Part shown: in pieces, positions 1 to 9,444 of the stretch
How the letters are laid out: every line of letters starts with the position of its first letter
How positions within the stretch are numbered: position 1 is the first letter of the stretch
NCBI RefSeq assembly: GCF_001685355.1
Contig: NZ_CP016438.1
Location: 868,001-932,000 of the forward strand
Direction of reading: 5' to 3'
DNA length: 64,000 nucleotides
Source: Streptomyces lincolnensis
GTDB lineage: Bacteria; Actinomycetota; Actinomycetes; Streptomycetales; Streptomycetaceae
Made by a program: the position numbers and the translations under genes
Notes under the pieces: model-generated
Seen by the model: the letters and a program-made list of their open reading frames with translations, nothing else
Databases searched by the model: none
What the model was told of the DNA's origin: nothing

Positions 1-49
1 CTTCCTTGGTGCGGAGGTGACTCCCGGGACCGGTGTGACGTAGGACACG

Positions 50-72
50 GGAACTCGCTCGCACTCGCAGTC
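50..72 (+). promoter_or_regulatory. possible ECF-type promoter of the sigma operon
   Basis: A GGAAC element (50-54) is followed after 15 bases by GTC (70-72), which resembles ECF promoters. The GTG start of the sigma gene lies only about 10 bases further, so the transcript would have a very short leader. Autoregulation by the encoded sigma factor is an inference. The first 49 bases hold nothing else that I recognise. Confidence 0.3.
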
Positions 73-82
73 AGTTCAAGAC

Positions 83-727
83 GTGACCACAGATATGCGA
101 ACCCGGGTGCGAACTGGAGATCCGGACGCCTTCGCGGAACTTTTCGACGCATACGCCCGTGCGGTGTACAACCATGCTTTCCGGCTGACCGCCGACTGGT
201 CCGCGGCCGAGGACGTCATGTCGACCACGTTCATGGAGGCGTGGCGGCGTCGTGCGTCGGTCGAGGCCGACGGAGGCTCGCTGCGGCCGTGGCTGCTGGG
301 CATCGCGACCAACGTCGCCCGCTCCCAGTACCGCAGCAATCGGCGCTACCGGAACGCGGCCGAGGCGGCGGCAGCCGCGGGCGCCGCCGAGGAGCAGGTT
401 GAGGACCACGCCGAGGAGACAGCCGCACGGCTTGATGACCGGCGTCGGATCGCTGCCACGCTCACCGCGCTCAGCCTGCTCAAGCGCCCCGAACGCGAGG
501 TCCTGACGTTGTGTCTGTGGGAAGGCATGGAGTATTCCGAGGCCGCCCGCGCCCTCGGCGTCCCCGTCGGCACCGTCCGTTCCCGGCTCTCCCGCGCCCG
601 CGGCAAGCTCCGCAAGCTCGCCAACGCGGAACTGCTCAGAAGAAAACGGGAACCCACCACCGCCAACCGGCAGATAACAGGTGATCGCGGATACGTGATC
701 CGGTCCGCACAGGAAGGAAACCGATGA
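83..727 (+). CDS. ECF-type RNA polymerase sigma factor
   Basis: This 214-residue protein directs RNA polymerase to a specific promoter set. Region 2 runs over about residues 10-75 (FAELFDAYARAVYNHAFRL, then the SAAEDVMSTTFMEAWRR -10-recognition helix). Region 4 covers about residues 125-180, with LKRPEREVLTLCLWEGMEYSEAA and the helix-turn-helix ALGVPVGTVRSRLSRAR. No regions 1.1 or 3 are present, as expected for an ECF factor. The start is GTG at 83; ATG at 95 is a possible alternative, and neither has a strong ribosome binding site. The gene overlaps the next one by the four bases ATGA, so the two are translationally coupled. The downstream membrane-linked protein and secreted protease suggest a cell-envelope role, which is inference. 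Confidence 0.9.
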   Translation: MTTDMRTRVRTGDPDAFAELFDAYARAVYNHAFRLTADWSAAEDVMSTTFMEAWRRRASVEADGGSLRPWLLGIATNVARSQYRSNRRYRNAAEAAAAAGAAEEQVEDHAEETAARLDDRRRIAATLTALSLLKRPEREVLTLCLWEGMEYSEAARALGVPVGTVRSRLSRARGKLRKLANAELLRRKREPTTANRQITGDRGYVIRSAQEGNR

Positions 728-1800
728 ACGCCAGCCCCTCCCAGCCACGCCCGGCTGAGTGGACGGAGACCCAGGGACTCCTGCCCTCCGTCGAGCGGGA
801 TCTGCCGGCGGGCCGCCACCAGTTCCACAAGGAGCAGATGATGGCCCAGATCCACGAAGACCTCCGCACCGACCGCACCCCCACCCGCCCGGCCCTCGCC
901 CCGCGGCGCCGCAACCCGTTCCTGCGCCGTGCGATCGTGCTGCCCGCCGCGGCCTTCGCCCTGGCCGGCGCGGTGGTGGCCGGCGTCGCTCTGTCCGGCG
1001 GCAACGGGGGCGGCGGTAGGGCCTCTCTGACCACCGGCCCCGCGCTGACCACCCAGATCGGCGCCGCCGACGCCAAGGGCGCCCCCCAGCTGCTCGACCG
1101 CATCTCCCTGGCCGCCGCCGAGGTCTCCATGCCCACCCCGCACGCCGGCCAGTTCGTCTACATCGCCTCGAAGGTGGCTAGCACCTACCCCCGGACCATC
1201 GACAACAAGACCACGGTGGTCAGCCAGGAGCTGCACTCCCGCCAGGTCTGGAACTCCCTCGACGGCAAGAACGGCTGGCTGATCGAAGCGGGCGAGACGA
1301 GCGACAAGGGCATGACCCTGTCCAGCGGCACCCCGATCGACTCGGCCTACGACGCCTTGGTGAAGCTGCCCACCGACCCTGCCCAGCTGTTGCAGCGGAT
1401 CTACCGGGACTCGGACGCGCACCGGGACCCCGAAGTGCCCCGCGACCAGGCGGCCTTCGTCGCCATCGGTGATCTGCTGACCGAGAGCTACCCGCCGGCC
1501 GACCTCACCGCCGCCCTCTACAAGGCCGCGGCCAAGATCCCCGGGGTCGTGGCGGTGGACGACGCGGTCGACGCCGTGGGCCGTCACGGGGTGGGGATCG
1601 CCCGGCAGAACGACGCCGCCGGGGAGCGCACCGAGTGGATCTTCGACAAGAAGACCCTGCAGTTCCTCGGCGAGCGCAACGTCGTGGTCAAGAAGGTGGC
1701 GGACAGCCCGTTCAAGGTCGGCACCGTCACGTTCACCAGCGCGATCACACAGCGCGCCATCGTCGACGCCAGCAAGCAGGTTCCGGGGCAGGCCGGCTGA
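724..1800 (+). CDS. CU044_5270-type membrane-anchored protein, sigma-factor partner
   Basis: This 358-residue protein has a cytoplasmic N-terminal part of about 60 residues, then one membrane segment (about residues 61-82, AIVLPAAAFALAGAVVAGVA), and a C-terminal extracytoplasmic domain. The domain resembles the CU044_5270 family found beside ECF sigma genes in actinomycetes. No ZAS anti-sigma zinc motif (HxxxCxxC) is visible, so it may not be a classical anti-sigma factor, although its position suits a regulator or sensor of the sigma factor. It is coupled at both ends: its ATG overlaps the sigma stop, and its TGA shares one base with the next ATG. Confidence 0.75.
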   Translation: MNASPSQPRPAEWTETQGLLPSVERDLPAGRHQFHKEQMMAQIHEDLRTDRTPTRPALAPRRRNPFLRRAIVLPAAAFALAGAVVAGVALSGGNGGGGRASLTTGPALTTQIGAADAKGAPQLLDRISLAAAEVSMPTPHAGQFVYIASKVASTYPRTIDNKTTVVSQELHSRQVWNSLDGKNGWLIEAGETSDKGMTLSSGTPIDSAYDALVKLPTDPAQLLQRIYRDSDAHRDPEVPRDQAAFVAIGDLLTESYPPADLTAALYKAAAKIPGVVAVDDAVDAVGRHGVGIARQNDAAGERTEWIFDKKTLQFLGERNVVVKKVADSPFKVGTVTFTSAITQRAIVDASKQVPGQAG

Positions 1801-4800
1801 TGCGTATCGGAAACTCATCGGCGGCGCTGGCTGCCTTGCTGGTCGCGGGAGTGATGACGGGCGTCTCAGTGACGGACACCGGCACGGGGCTCGGGTCGCG
1901 GACCACGGACGCGGGCTCCGCGCCTGCCGCCGGCACGGGGTGGGGTATGCGGGCCGTCGGAGCGGCCACCGCCGCAGGCGCGGGTGCCGGACCACCGGCC
2001 AGGTTCGTCACCCTGGTCACCGGAGACCGGGTCCGACTGGACTCCCGGGACCGGGTGACCGGCGTGCAGCAGGCGCCGGGACGCGAGGACGTCCCGGTGT
2101 CCGTACGGCGCCTCGGCGGCGAGCAGTACGTCGTGCCGGCCGACGCCGCCGCCCGCATCGGCCAAGGCACCCTGGACAAGCGGCTGTTCGACGTCAGCGC
2201 CCTGATACGCGCCGGATACGACGACGCCCGGCGCGGCACGCTCCCGCTGATCGTGACGTACGACGGGACGGGCGCCCGGCGCAGAGACACGCAGAAGTCG
2301 CTGGTGGCGGACGCGGACGTCACCGTACGCCGGAACCTGCCCAGCGTGGGCGGCGCCGCGCTCACCGTGCCCAAGTCCGAGGCCGACGACGCCTGGAAGA
2401 CCCTTACCACCGCCTCGGGAGTCGCCCGGGTCTGGCTGGACGGCCGGTTCACGGCACGGGCGGTGCAGGGGGAGACCAGCGGCAACGTCACACAGATCGG
2501 CGCGCCCGGCGCCTGGGCCGCCGGGTACGACGGCAAGGGCGTCAAGGTCGCCGTCCTGGACACAGGCATCGACACCACACACCCGGACCTCGCCTCGCTG
2601 GTCACGGAATCGAAGGACTTCAGCGGCACCGGCAGCACGGACGACCGCAGGGGCCACGGCACGCATGTCGCGGCGACCGTGGCCGGTTCGGGGGCCAGAT
2701 CCGGCGGTCTGTACAGGGGGGTCGCGCCCGGCGCCGAGATCCTCAACGCCAAGGTGCTCGACGACAGCGGCGAGGGCAGCGATTCCAGCGTCATCGCCGG
2801 CCTGGAGTGGGCCGCCGCGCGGGGCGCGAAGGTGGCCAACCTCAGCCTCGGCCAGACCGACACCCCGGGCGACGACCCGGTCGAGACGGCTGTGAACGCC
2901 CTCTCCAGGAGCACCGGCATGCTCACCGTCGCCGCGGCGGGCAACGACGGTCCCAGGCCCGGGACTCTCAGCTCCCCGGGCACGGCCAAGTCGGCGCTCG
3001 CGGTGGGCGCGGTCGACGGCAAGGACCGTATCGCCGGCTTCTCCAGCACCGGCCCGACCGCCGACAGCGCGCTGAAGCCTGACCTCACCGCGCCGGGCGT
3101 GGACATCGTCTCGGCGAAGGCGGCACACGGCGAACTGGGCGACCCGGCTGCTGACGGCTACGTCTCCATGTCCGGTACGTCGATGGCGACGCCGCATGTC
3201 GCGGGGGCCGCCGCGATCCTGGCACAGCGGCACCCCGACTGGACGGGACAGCGGATCAAGCAGGCACTGACCGCCTCCGCCGTCCCGACGGCCGGCCTGA
3301 CCGGCTACCAGCAGGGAACCGGGCGGATCTCCGTGGCGCCGGCGCTCACCCAGACCGTGGTGAGCGAGGAGACCTCGGTGTCCTTCGGCGAGCAGCGGTG
3401 GCCCCACTCCGACGACCAGCCGCTCACCCGGCGCGTCACCTACCGCAACGACGGCGACGGTCCGGTCACCCTGGACCTCGCCACCACCGCGACCGGCCCG
3501 TCCGGGCAGACCGCGCCCGAGGGCATGTTCAGCCTCAGCGCCCCACGACTCACCGTCCCCGCAGGCGGCACCGCGAGCGTCGACCTCACCGCGGACACCC
3601 GCACCGAGGCGGCGGACGGCGCGTACGCGGGCGCGGTCATCGCCACCGGACAGAGCGCCGACACGACCGTACGGACAGCTTTCGGCGTCGTACGCGAGGC
3701 CGAGGCACACGATCTGACCCTGAAGTTCCTGGACCGCGGCGGAAAACCCGTCAGCTCGCCGCTGACCGAGATCTTCGGCCACTCGGGCGACTACTGGACC
3801 CCGACCCTGGACGACTCGCAGCAGATCGCCAAGGGCGTCTACAAGGTGCGCGTCCCACGTGGTGACTTTGTCGTCGACACGGTGATGTCCGCAGCCGAAG
3901 GCGGAACCGGAGCCGAGGGCACCACGGCCCTCGTCCGGCCGAAGCTCTCGATCACCAGGAAAACGACGGTCACCTTCGACGCCCGCAAGGCCAGACCGGT
4001 CGACATCACCTCGCCGGGCGGCGGGAAGATGCTGGACGGCTTCCTCAACTTCGGTGTGGGCGCCGGAAGCGAGGCGCACAACACGACTCTGTTCTGGGGC
4101 CCGTTCACGAATCTGCGCACCGCGACCCTGGGGCCGGCCGCCGCGCCCGGGAAGCTCAGCACGCAGCTCAGCGGCCTGTGGCAGAAGGGCAGCACCACCT
4201 ACAATCTCCTCTACAACCTGCCCGACCGCTTCCCCACCGGCTATCGGCACACCGCGCGGATGAGCGAACTCGCCCTGTTGAAGCGGCACTTCGGCTCCTC
4301 CGTCGCCCACCGCAAGGGCATCGTCAACGCCATGTGGCACGGACCCTCCCTGTCGCTGGGCACGGTGAGCGACCCGTTCCCGCTTCCGGCGACGGTGAAG
4401 ACGTACGTCACCACGCCGGAGGGCTTTCGCTGGACGGTCGGCCTCGGCCAGCAGAACGCCTCCGAGGACGACACCGACGTGTTCTACGGCAAGGAGAGCC
4501 CGGTGTCCTACCGGGCGGGACGGACGTACGAGTCGACGTACAACGTGGGCGTCTTCAGCCCGCTCGTCGGCGGCGCGTACGGCGCGTGGCGCAGCGGTGA
4601 CACGCTCGACCTGTGCGTCCCCGACCTGGCCGACGGCGCCGGCCACCCGGCGTCCTCCGTGGCCGCACGGCACACGACGGTCACGGCGGGCGGCAGCACT
4701 CTCCTCGACAACGACGGAGACCTCTGCCAGACGGTCGACGACCTTCCGGCCGGCTCGACCCGGTACACGATCCGCACGGACCTGACCCGCCCGACCACGG

Positions 4801-5195
4801 TGGCCGCAACCACCAGCCGCCTCACCGCGGCCTGGACCTTCACCTCGAAGCACACGCCACAGCAACCGAGCGCCTCCACCCCCCTCCCTCTCTCCACCGT
4901 CCGCTTCCATCCCACCCTCACCCCCACCGGCACGGCCGCCTCCGGCCGCCGCACCACGGTCCCGCTCTCCATCGCGGGCCCGGCCGCCAAGCACCTGAAG
5001 TCCCTGGTGGTGAAGATCTCCTACGACGCCGGAGCAACCTGGTCCGCCGTCGGCGTGACCACTGACCACGGTAAGAAGACCCTTGCCATCACCCATCCGG
5101 CCAAGGCCCGCTCCGTCTCCTTCAAGACGACCCTGACCGACACCGAGGGCAACACCTACTCGGCGACGATCCTGAGGGCGTACCTTCTCACCTGA
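1800..5195 (+). CDS. large secreted subtilisin-like serine protease (S8)
   Basis: This 1131-residue protein is far longer than a simple subtilisin. The start is the ATG at 1800, which shares its A with the preceding stop codon; an open frame upstream of it is not coding. A hydrophobic N-terminus (ALAALLVAGVMTG) suggests export. The catalytic triad is visible: Asp254 in VAVLDTGID, His286 in GHGTHVAATVAG and Ser461 in SGTSMATPHVAGAA. About 190 residues of prodomain precede the catalytic domain. Some 600 residues follow it with beta-sandwich character (for example VTYRNDGDGPVTLDL) and probably bind substrate or cell wall. Coupling to the sigma/partner pair suggests that it is the effector of that regulon. 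Confidence 0.9.
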   Translation: MRIGNSSAALAALLVAGVMTGVSVTDTGTGLGSRTTDAGSAPAAGTGWGMRAVGAATAAGAGAGPPARFVTLVTGDRVRLDSRDRVTGVQQAPGREDVPVSVRRLGGEQYVVPADAAARIGQGTLDKRLFDVSALIRAGYDDARRGTLPLIVTYDGTGARRRDTQKSLVADADVTVRRNLPSVGGAALTVPKSEADDAWKTLTTASGVARVWLDGRFTARAVQGETSGNVTQIGAPGAWAAGYDGKGVKVAVLDTGIDTTHPDLASLVTESKDFSGTGSTDDRRGHGTHVAATVAGSGARSGGLYRGVAPGAEILNAKVLDDSGEGSDSSVIAGLEWAAARGAKVANLSLGQTDTPGDDPVETAVNALSRSTGMLTVAAAGNDGPRPGTLSSPGTAKSALAVGAVDGKDRIAGFSSTGPTADSALKPDLTAPGVDIVSAKAAHGELGDPAADGYVSMSGTSMATPHVAGAAAILAQRHPDWTGQRIKQALTASAVPTAGLTGYQQGTGRISVAPALTQTVVSEETSVSFGEQRWPHSDDQPLTRRVTYRNDGDGPVTLDLATTATGPSGQTAPEGMFSLSAPRLTVPAGGTASVDLTADTRTEAADGAYAGAVIATGQSADTTVRTAFGVVREAEAHDLTLKFLDRGGKPVSSPLTEIFGHSGDYWTPTLDDSQQIAKGVYKVRVPRGDFVVDTVMSAAEGGTGAEGTTALVRPKLSITRKTTVTFDARKARPVDITSPGGGKMLDGFLNFGVGAGSEAHNTTLFWGPFTNLRTATLGPAAAPGKLSTQLSGLWQKGSTTYNLLYNLPDRFPTGYRHTARMSELALLKRHFGSSVAHRKGIVNAMWHGPSLSLGTVSDPFPLPATVKTYVTTPEGFRWTVGLGQQNASEDDTDVFYGKESPVSYRAGRTYESTYNVGVFSPLVGGAYGAWRSGDTLDLCVPDLADGAGHPASSVAARHTTVTAGGSTLLDNDGDLCQTVDDLPAGSTRYTIRTDLTRPTTVAATTSRLTAAWTFTSKHTPQQPSASTPLPLSTVRFHPTLTPTGTAASGRRTTVPLSIAGPAAKHLKSLVVKISYDAGATWSAVGVTTDHGKKTLAITHPAKARSVSFKTTLTDTEGNTYSATILRAYLLT

Positions 5196-5396
5196 CCCAC
5201 CGGGTGCAACCCGCGAAATGCTCGCCAGCTCCCTGCAACTCACGTGCGGGGAGCCGGTTCATGCCGGTCGCCTCCGTGGCCGCCGGTCCGCGGGAGCGGC
5301 CCCCGGACTGGTCGTCACGTCACTGGCCGGCAGGCACCCCGCTCCCTGAACCGCGGCTTCACGCCCGGAGAAGAACAGACCGAAGGAGAGACGGAC

Positions 5397-5573
5397 ATGG
5401 ACGAACGAGCGGAAGCTCCGGGCGAGGAGACCGAACCGGACGAGCCGGAGGAGGCGGTCAGGACCGCCCTTTGGGTGGCCCGGACGGCAGGAGGGCCGGC
5501 AGAAGGGACGGACAGGAAGCGGGGTCCCCGTCGCGTCCTCCGCCATGGGTCGTCGTGCCGTCTCGCCGAGTAG
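5397..5573 (+). CDS. small acidic ORF with a strong ribosome binding site
   Basis: This ORF would encode 58 residues with a very acidic first third (MDERAEAPGEETEPDEPEEA) and a basic tail. Its ATG is preceded at an ideal distance by GAAGGAGA, the best translation signal in the region. I recognise no domain. It ends 38 bases before the probable start of the ATPase, so it could be a leader ORF for that gene or an independent small protein. The 200 bases upstream (5196-5396) hold no other gene and probably carry the promoter. Confidence 0.4.
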   Translation: MDERAEAPGEETEPDEPEEAVRTALWVARTAGGPAEGTDRKRGPRRVLRHGSSCRLAE

Positions 5574-5611
5574 GGCTGGGCTCCCGGCTCCGGGGCCGCG
5601 AGGAGCCCGGA

Positions 5612-7669
5612 TTGGGTGCGAGGGGCCTGACGGACCGGCTGGCGGAGGCTCGAGCCGGAGCGCTGGTGGGCAGGGAGCAGGAGCGGGCGGTGCTCGACCT
5701 GATGCTGTCGGGCGCGGCGCAAGCGCCGTTTGTGGCGTACCTGCACGGCCCCGGCGGCATCGGCAAGTCCTCGCTCGTGCGCTACGCCGCCCGGCAGGCG
5801 GAACTCGCCGGCCGCCGCGTGGTGCATGTGGACGGACGATTCCTCGAAACCGATCCGCGCCGACTCGAGGAGGCCGCCGCCCCGGCATGCTCCGAACCCG
5901 GCACGGTGCTGCTCATCGACACCTTCGAACAGTGCCAGCCCCTCGAGACGTGGCTGCGCGAGACCTTCCTGCCTCGGCTCGCCGACCAGGCGATCGTGGT
6001 GGTGGCCGGCAGGACCGCCCCCGACGCCGAATGGTCGCTGGACCCCGGGTGGGCGCAACTGTTCACCGCACTGCCCATACGGCCGCTCGATCCCGCCGAG
6101 TCCGACGCCCTGCTCGCCGCCCGGGGGGTCCCCGCCGAGCAGCGCGGCGCCTTCGTCGCCTTCGCCGGAGGCAGCCCGCTCGCCCTCTCACTGGCCGCCT
6201 CCGTGCCCCCGGCCGCACCCGGCGCGCCGTGGTACCCCACCGGCGACATTCTGACGACCCTGGTCGAGCGGCTGGTCGGCGACCTGCCCGGCGCCCTCCA
6301 TCGACGCGCCCTCGAAGTCGTCGCACAGGCCTATGTCACCCGCGAGCCCCTGCTGCGCGCGGTACTGGGTGACGAGGACACCAATACGGTGTTCCCCTGG
6401 CTGCGCCAGCTGCCCTACATCGAGGTCACACCCGAAGGGCTGCACCCGCACGACGCGGTGCGGGCGACCCTCGAGGCCGACCTGCGCTGGCGGGACCCCG
6501 AGCGCTGCGACGACATCCGCGCCCGCATCTCCCTCGCCGGCCTGCAGGCCGTACGCTCCGCCACCGCCGACGACGCGCTCTTACGAGTCGCGGAATGGAT
6601 GTTCCTCTTCCGCGACCACGACCGCCCGGACAACCTGTACGACCACCGGAAGCACCCCCACATCGAGGACACTCCGCTCCGGCCCGAAGACGTGCCCGCC
6701 GTGCTGCGCATGGCCGAGGAGGCCGAGGGCCCGGCATCGGCAGCCGCGGTCGCGCACTGGCTGCGCCGCCGGCCGGACGCCTTCCGCGTCCACCGCTACA
6801 CCGGCTCCACCACACCTGTTTCGTTCATGGCCATCCTGCGACTGGACGCACCGCTGCCCGAGGACCGCGCCGAAGACCCGGTCATCGCAGCGGTCTGGGA
6901 CCTCGTGGAGACGGCCGCTCCCCTGGGACCGGGCGAGCACCTGGGCATCCGCCGCTTCGCGGTGCAACCCGGCGGGCATCAGCAGCCCTCACCCCTGATG
7001 GAACTCATCAGCCGGCGCACCATCGCCGAGGAGATGAGGACCCAGCAACGCGCGGTGACCTTCACCGTCTTCGAAGACGCCGACCGGTGGGGACGCTACC
7101 TCGCCGAGGCCGGAATGCCGGAAGTCGCGGCCGTGGACGTCGGCGGCCTGCGACAGCACGTCTTCGGCCGGGACTGGCGACGGCAGACAATGGAACAGTG
7201 GGTGCAACACCGGGCTCGCACGGCGGCCACGCCCCTGGCGACATGGCCTGCAACCGCCCCCTCGAGCGGCCCGGGCGACCAGCTGCCGCGCGCCGCGTTC
7301 GAGGAAGGCGTACTCGAGGCGCTGCGCACCTGGCACACCCCACGCGCATTCGCGACCAGCGCCCTGCTGCACTCCCATCTCGTGACACCGGGCTCACCCG
7401 ACCCGGCCGCGGACCTGCGCGGCGCCATCACCACCGCCCTCGACGCGATACAGACCGACCCGGCGGGCGTCAAAGCCCACGAGGCCCTCACCGCCACGTA
7501 CATCACGGCCCCCCGTACCCACAGGGCCGCCGCCCGACGGCTCGGGGTGCCCTACGGCACCTACCGGCGCCACCTCGCCCTGGCCAAGGAACGCCTCACC
7601 GAACAACTGCTGCGACAACCGGCCACGCCACCCACACCGGCCCCGCCACACCAGTTGCCGAGGGAGTGA
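5612..7669 (+). CDS. P-loop ATPase with C-terminal HTH-like segment (regulator-like)
   Basis: This protein of about 685 residues has a Walker A motif (GPGGIGKSSLVRYA) near residue 45 and a Walker B-like strand (VLLIDTFEQ) near residue 100, as in AAA_16/STAND ATPases. The C-terminus carries AARRLGVPYGTYRRHLALA, which resembles a sigma-region-4 or HTH recognition unit. I chose the TTG start at 5612 because AGGAG lies six bases upstream; GTG at 5555 is an alternative, and the open frame extends further without coding character. A rare TTA leucine codon at 6581-6583 makes translation likely to depend on the bldA tRNA. The role is inferred to be regulatory or sensory; no ligand domain was recognised. 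Confidence 0.65.
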   Translation: MGARGLTDRLAEARAGALVGREQERAVLDLMLSGAAQAPFVAYLHGPGGIGKSSLVRYAARQAELAGRRVVHVDGRFLETDPRRLEEAAAPACSEPGTVLLIDTFEQCQPLETWLRETFLPRLADQAIVVVAGRTAPDAEWSLDPGWAQLFTALPIRPLDPAESDALLAARGVPAEQRGAFVAFAGGSPLALSLAASVPPAAPGAPWYPTGDILTTLVERLVGDLPGALHRRALEVVAQAYVTREPLLRAVLGDEDTNTVFPWLRQLPYIEVTPEGLHPHDAVRATLEADLRWRDPERCDDIRARISLAGLQAVRSATADDALLRVAEWMFLFRDHDRPDNLYDHRKHPHIEDTPLRPEDVPAVLRMAEEAEGPASAAAVAHWLRRRPDAFRVHRYTGSTTPVSFMAILRLDAPLPEDRAEDPVIAAVWDLVETAAPLGPGEHLGIRRFAVQPGGHQQPSPLMELISRRTIAEEMRTQQRAVTFTVFEDADRWGRYLAEAGMPEVAAVDVGGLRQHVFGRDWRRQTMEQWVQHRARTAATPLATWPATAPSSGPGDQLPRAAFEEGVLEALRTWHTPRAFATSALLHSHLVTPGSPDPAADLRGAITTALDAIQTDPAGVKAHEALTATYITAPRTHRAAARRLGVPYGTYRRHLALAKERLTEQLLRQPATPPTPAPPHQLPRE

Positions 7670-7745
7670 CCTGTGGGCAGCGCTGAGCACGGTTGAGCAG
7701 CACAGGTGTCTGCCTCGGGCAGGCGCTGGCCGCGATGCTCGTGGC

Positions 7746-8243
7746 ATGACCAAAACGAGTGTCCCGATCACCGTCTTCGCCCGTACGACGTCCAGCCCCG
7801 CCCACACCTACCAGGTCATCGTGCCGATCGACCTCGCCCAGGTGTTCAAGCCGTGGGGACCGCTCCCCGGCGTCGCGGAAGTCCGCGACCAGACCGGCAC
7901 CTGGAACCGGCCGGGGACATCGCGCCAGACCTGGTTCACCGACGGCTCCAAGGCCGACGAGCGGCTTACCGAGATCGCGGAGGGGCACGGGTTCGCCTAC
8001 GAGCTGAGTGGCTTCACCAACGTGCTGGCCAAGCTGACCTCCGGGGTGCGCGGCGAGTGGTCGTTCCTGCCCGATGGCACCGGCACGTCGATCCGGTGGA
8101 CCTACGACTTCCGGCCGCTGCCAGGCCGCCGCTGGATCGTCGCGGGGCCGTTCAAGCAGCTCTGGATCCGCTACATGCGCGCTGCACTCACCAGGATGGT
8201 GACCGTGGTGCAGGAAACGCCCAAGGGCATCATGGAGGAGTGA
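7746..8243 (+). CDS. SRPBCC (START-like) family protein
   Basis: This 165-residue protein has the length and pattern of polyketide-cyclase/dehydrase-like SRPBCC proteins, which form a hydrophobic ligand-binding cavity. It shows the N-terminal strand plus helix (TYQVIVPIDLAQVF), the central antiparallel strands (GEWSFLPDGTGTSIRWTYDF) and a long C-terminal helix starting at FKQLWIRYMRAALTRMV. It stands alone between the ATPase and a transposon remnant. The substrate cannot be told from the sequence. Confidence 0.75.
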   Translation: MTKTSVPITVFARTTSSPAHTYQVIVPIDLAQVFKPWGPLPGVAEVRDQTGTWNRPGTSRQTWFTDGSKADERLTEIAEGHGFAYELSGFTNVLAKLTSGVRGEWSFLPDGTGTSIRWTYDFRPLPGRRWIVAGPFKQLWIRYMRAALTRMVTVVQETPKGIMEE

Positions 8244-8308
8244 GCGACCTGAGCTTCGGCACCCTGGTAGGGCTTGGTCAGGTCGGTGTTGGGCTGGGTA
8301 TGTCGCGG

Positions 8309-9125
8309 TTACAGGTGGGTCAGGCGCCGGTCCAGGTCGCGGACGACTTGGTAGAGGCTCAGGCCGACGCCGTGTCTTTTGGGGCCCCGGGCCAGTCGTT
8401 GCAGGGTGCAGAAGGTGTGGGCGACGGAGACGAGGGTGACGTGGTGGTGCCAGCCGCCCCAGGTGCGGCCCTCGAAGTGGCCCAGGCCCAGGGCCTGTTT
8501 CATCTCCCGGTAATCGTGCTCGATGCGCCGGCGGAGTTTGGCCGGCCGGACCAGGGCGGTCAGCGTGGTGTCGGCGGGCAGGTCGTACAGCCAGAACTGG
8601 ACCGGCTCGCTCGTGCTTGCGGGCCATTCGGCCAGCAGCCGGCACACGGGCAGCTCCGGGCCGTCGGTGGCCTGTCGGATCTCGCGTCCGGCGAGCCGGA
8701 TCCGCAAGGCCACGAAGCGGGAGTACATCCGCTTGGCCCCGGAGCGGCCGGTGCCCGGCCGGGAGCCCTCCCGCCACTGCACCGGCCGTGCGGTCTTCCG
8801 GCCCGCCGCGATGACCAGCTCTTTCACCGACCGGGCAGGGTCGGGGTACTTCGGCACCGGCGGGCGTCCGTTGCCCGAGTACGGCTCGCACCCCGGGACC
8901 GCGTCTGCGGGCTGTGCCAACAGAGTGGTGGAGATCCCCACCACGTAATTCAGGCCGCGCACCTGCAGCCCGTGCCGGAAGGACGCGGCGTCACCGTATC
9001 CAGCGTCCGCGATGGCCAGCGGCACGTCGACCCCCCGGAGTTGGGCGTGCTCCTCCAGTGTGCCGAGCCTGCGCAGGGCCTGCACGTGGTGGGGTGCCAG
9101 GGTCCTGTCGGCGGACTGGCAGAAA
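8309..9125 (-). pseudogene. C-terminal remnant of an IS701-family transposase
   Basis: The minus strand encodes about 270 residues that match the C-terminal two thirds of IS701-type DDE transposases. Recognisable parts are VPLAIADAGYG (second catalytic Asp region), LNYVVGIS, IEHDYREMKQALGLGHFEGRTWGGWHHH (catalytic Glu region) and the terminal helix. The N-terminal third, with the first catalytic Asp, is absent and no start codon fits, so the gene cannot be functional. The upstream boundary near 9125 is approximate. I could not identify terminal inverted repeats. Confidence 0.8.
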
Positions 9126-9444
9126 CGGGTGGTTGTACGCAGCACGGTGTGTGACAGGATCCTGGGGCTGATCTCGTGGTCACCGATGCGGATGGGCGAT
9201 CTGATGCCGAGGGCCTGCCCGGTCCGCCCGCAAGGTGGCGGCGCCGCCCCCAGCCAGGCACGCGCCTTGGTGACCGAGCCGGTCCGGTCCGGGCGCGTCC
9301 ACTTCTCATCCGCCCGACGCGGGATGATCTCCAGAAGCGCACCAGCTCCCTGCATCCGCCCGAATGTGTTGCATCCAGCAACTCGACCTGGTGGTCGCCA
9401 ACCATCCCTGCTTTTATGCCACCTAAAATCCTCGTCACACGACG
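9126..9444. other. gene-free stretch behind the transposase remnant
   Basis: This stretch of about 320 bases lies between the transposase remnant and the acyl-CoA dehydrogenase stop. No reading frame in it has convincing protein similarity, and no clean inverted repeat was seen. It may be decayed insertion-sequence or flanking DNA. Confidence 0.4.

Noticed and set aside
1866..5243. A long minus-strand open frame opposite the subtilisin gene
   Set aside because: It has no domain similarity, while the plus strand encodes a complete protease with its catalytic triad.
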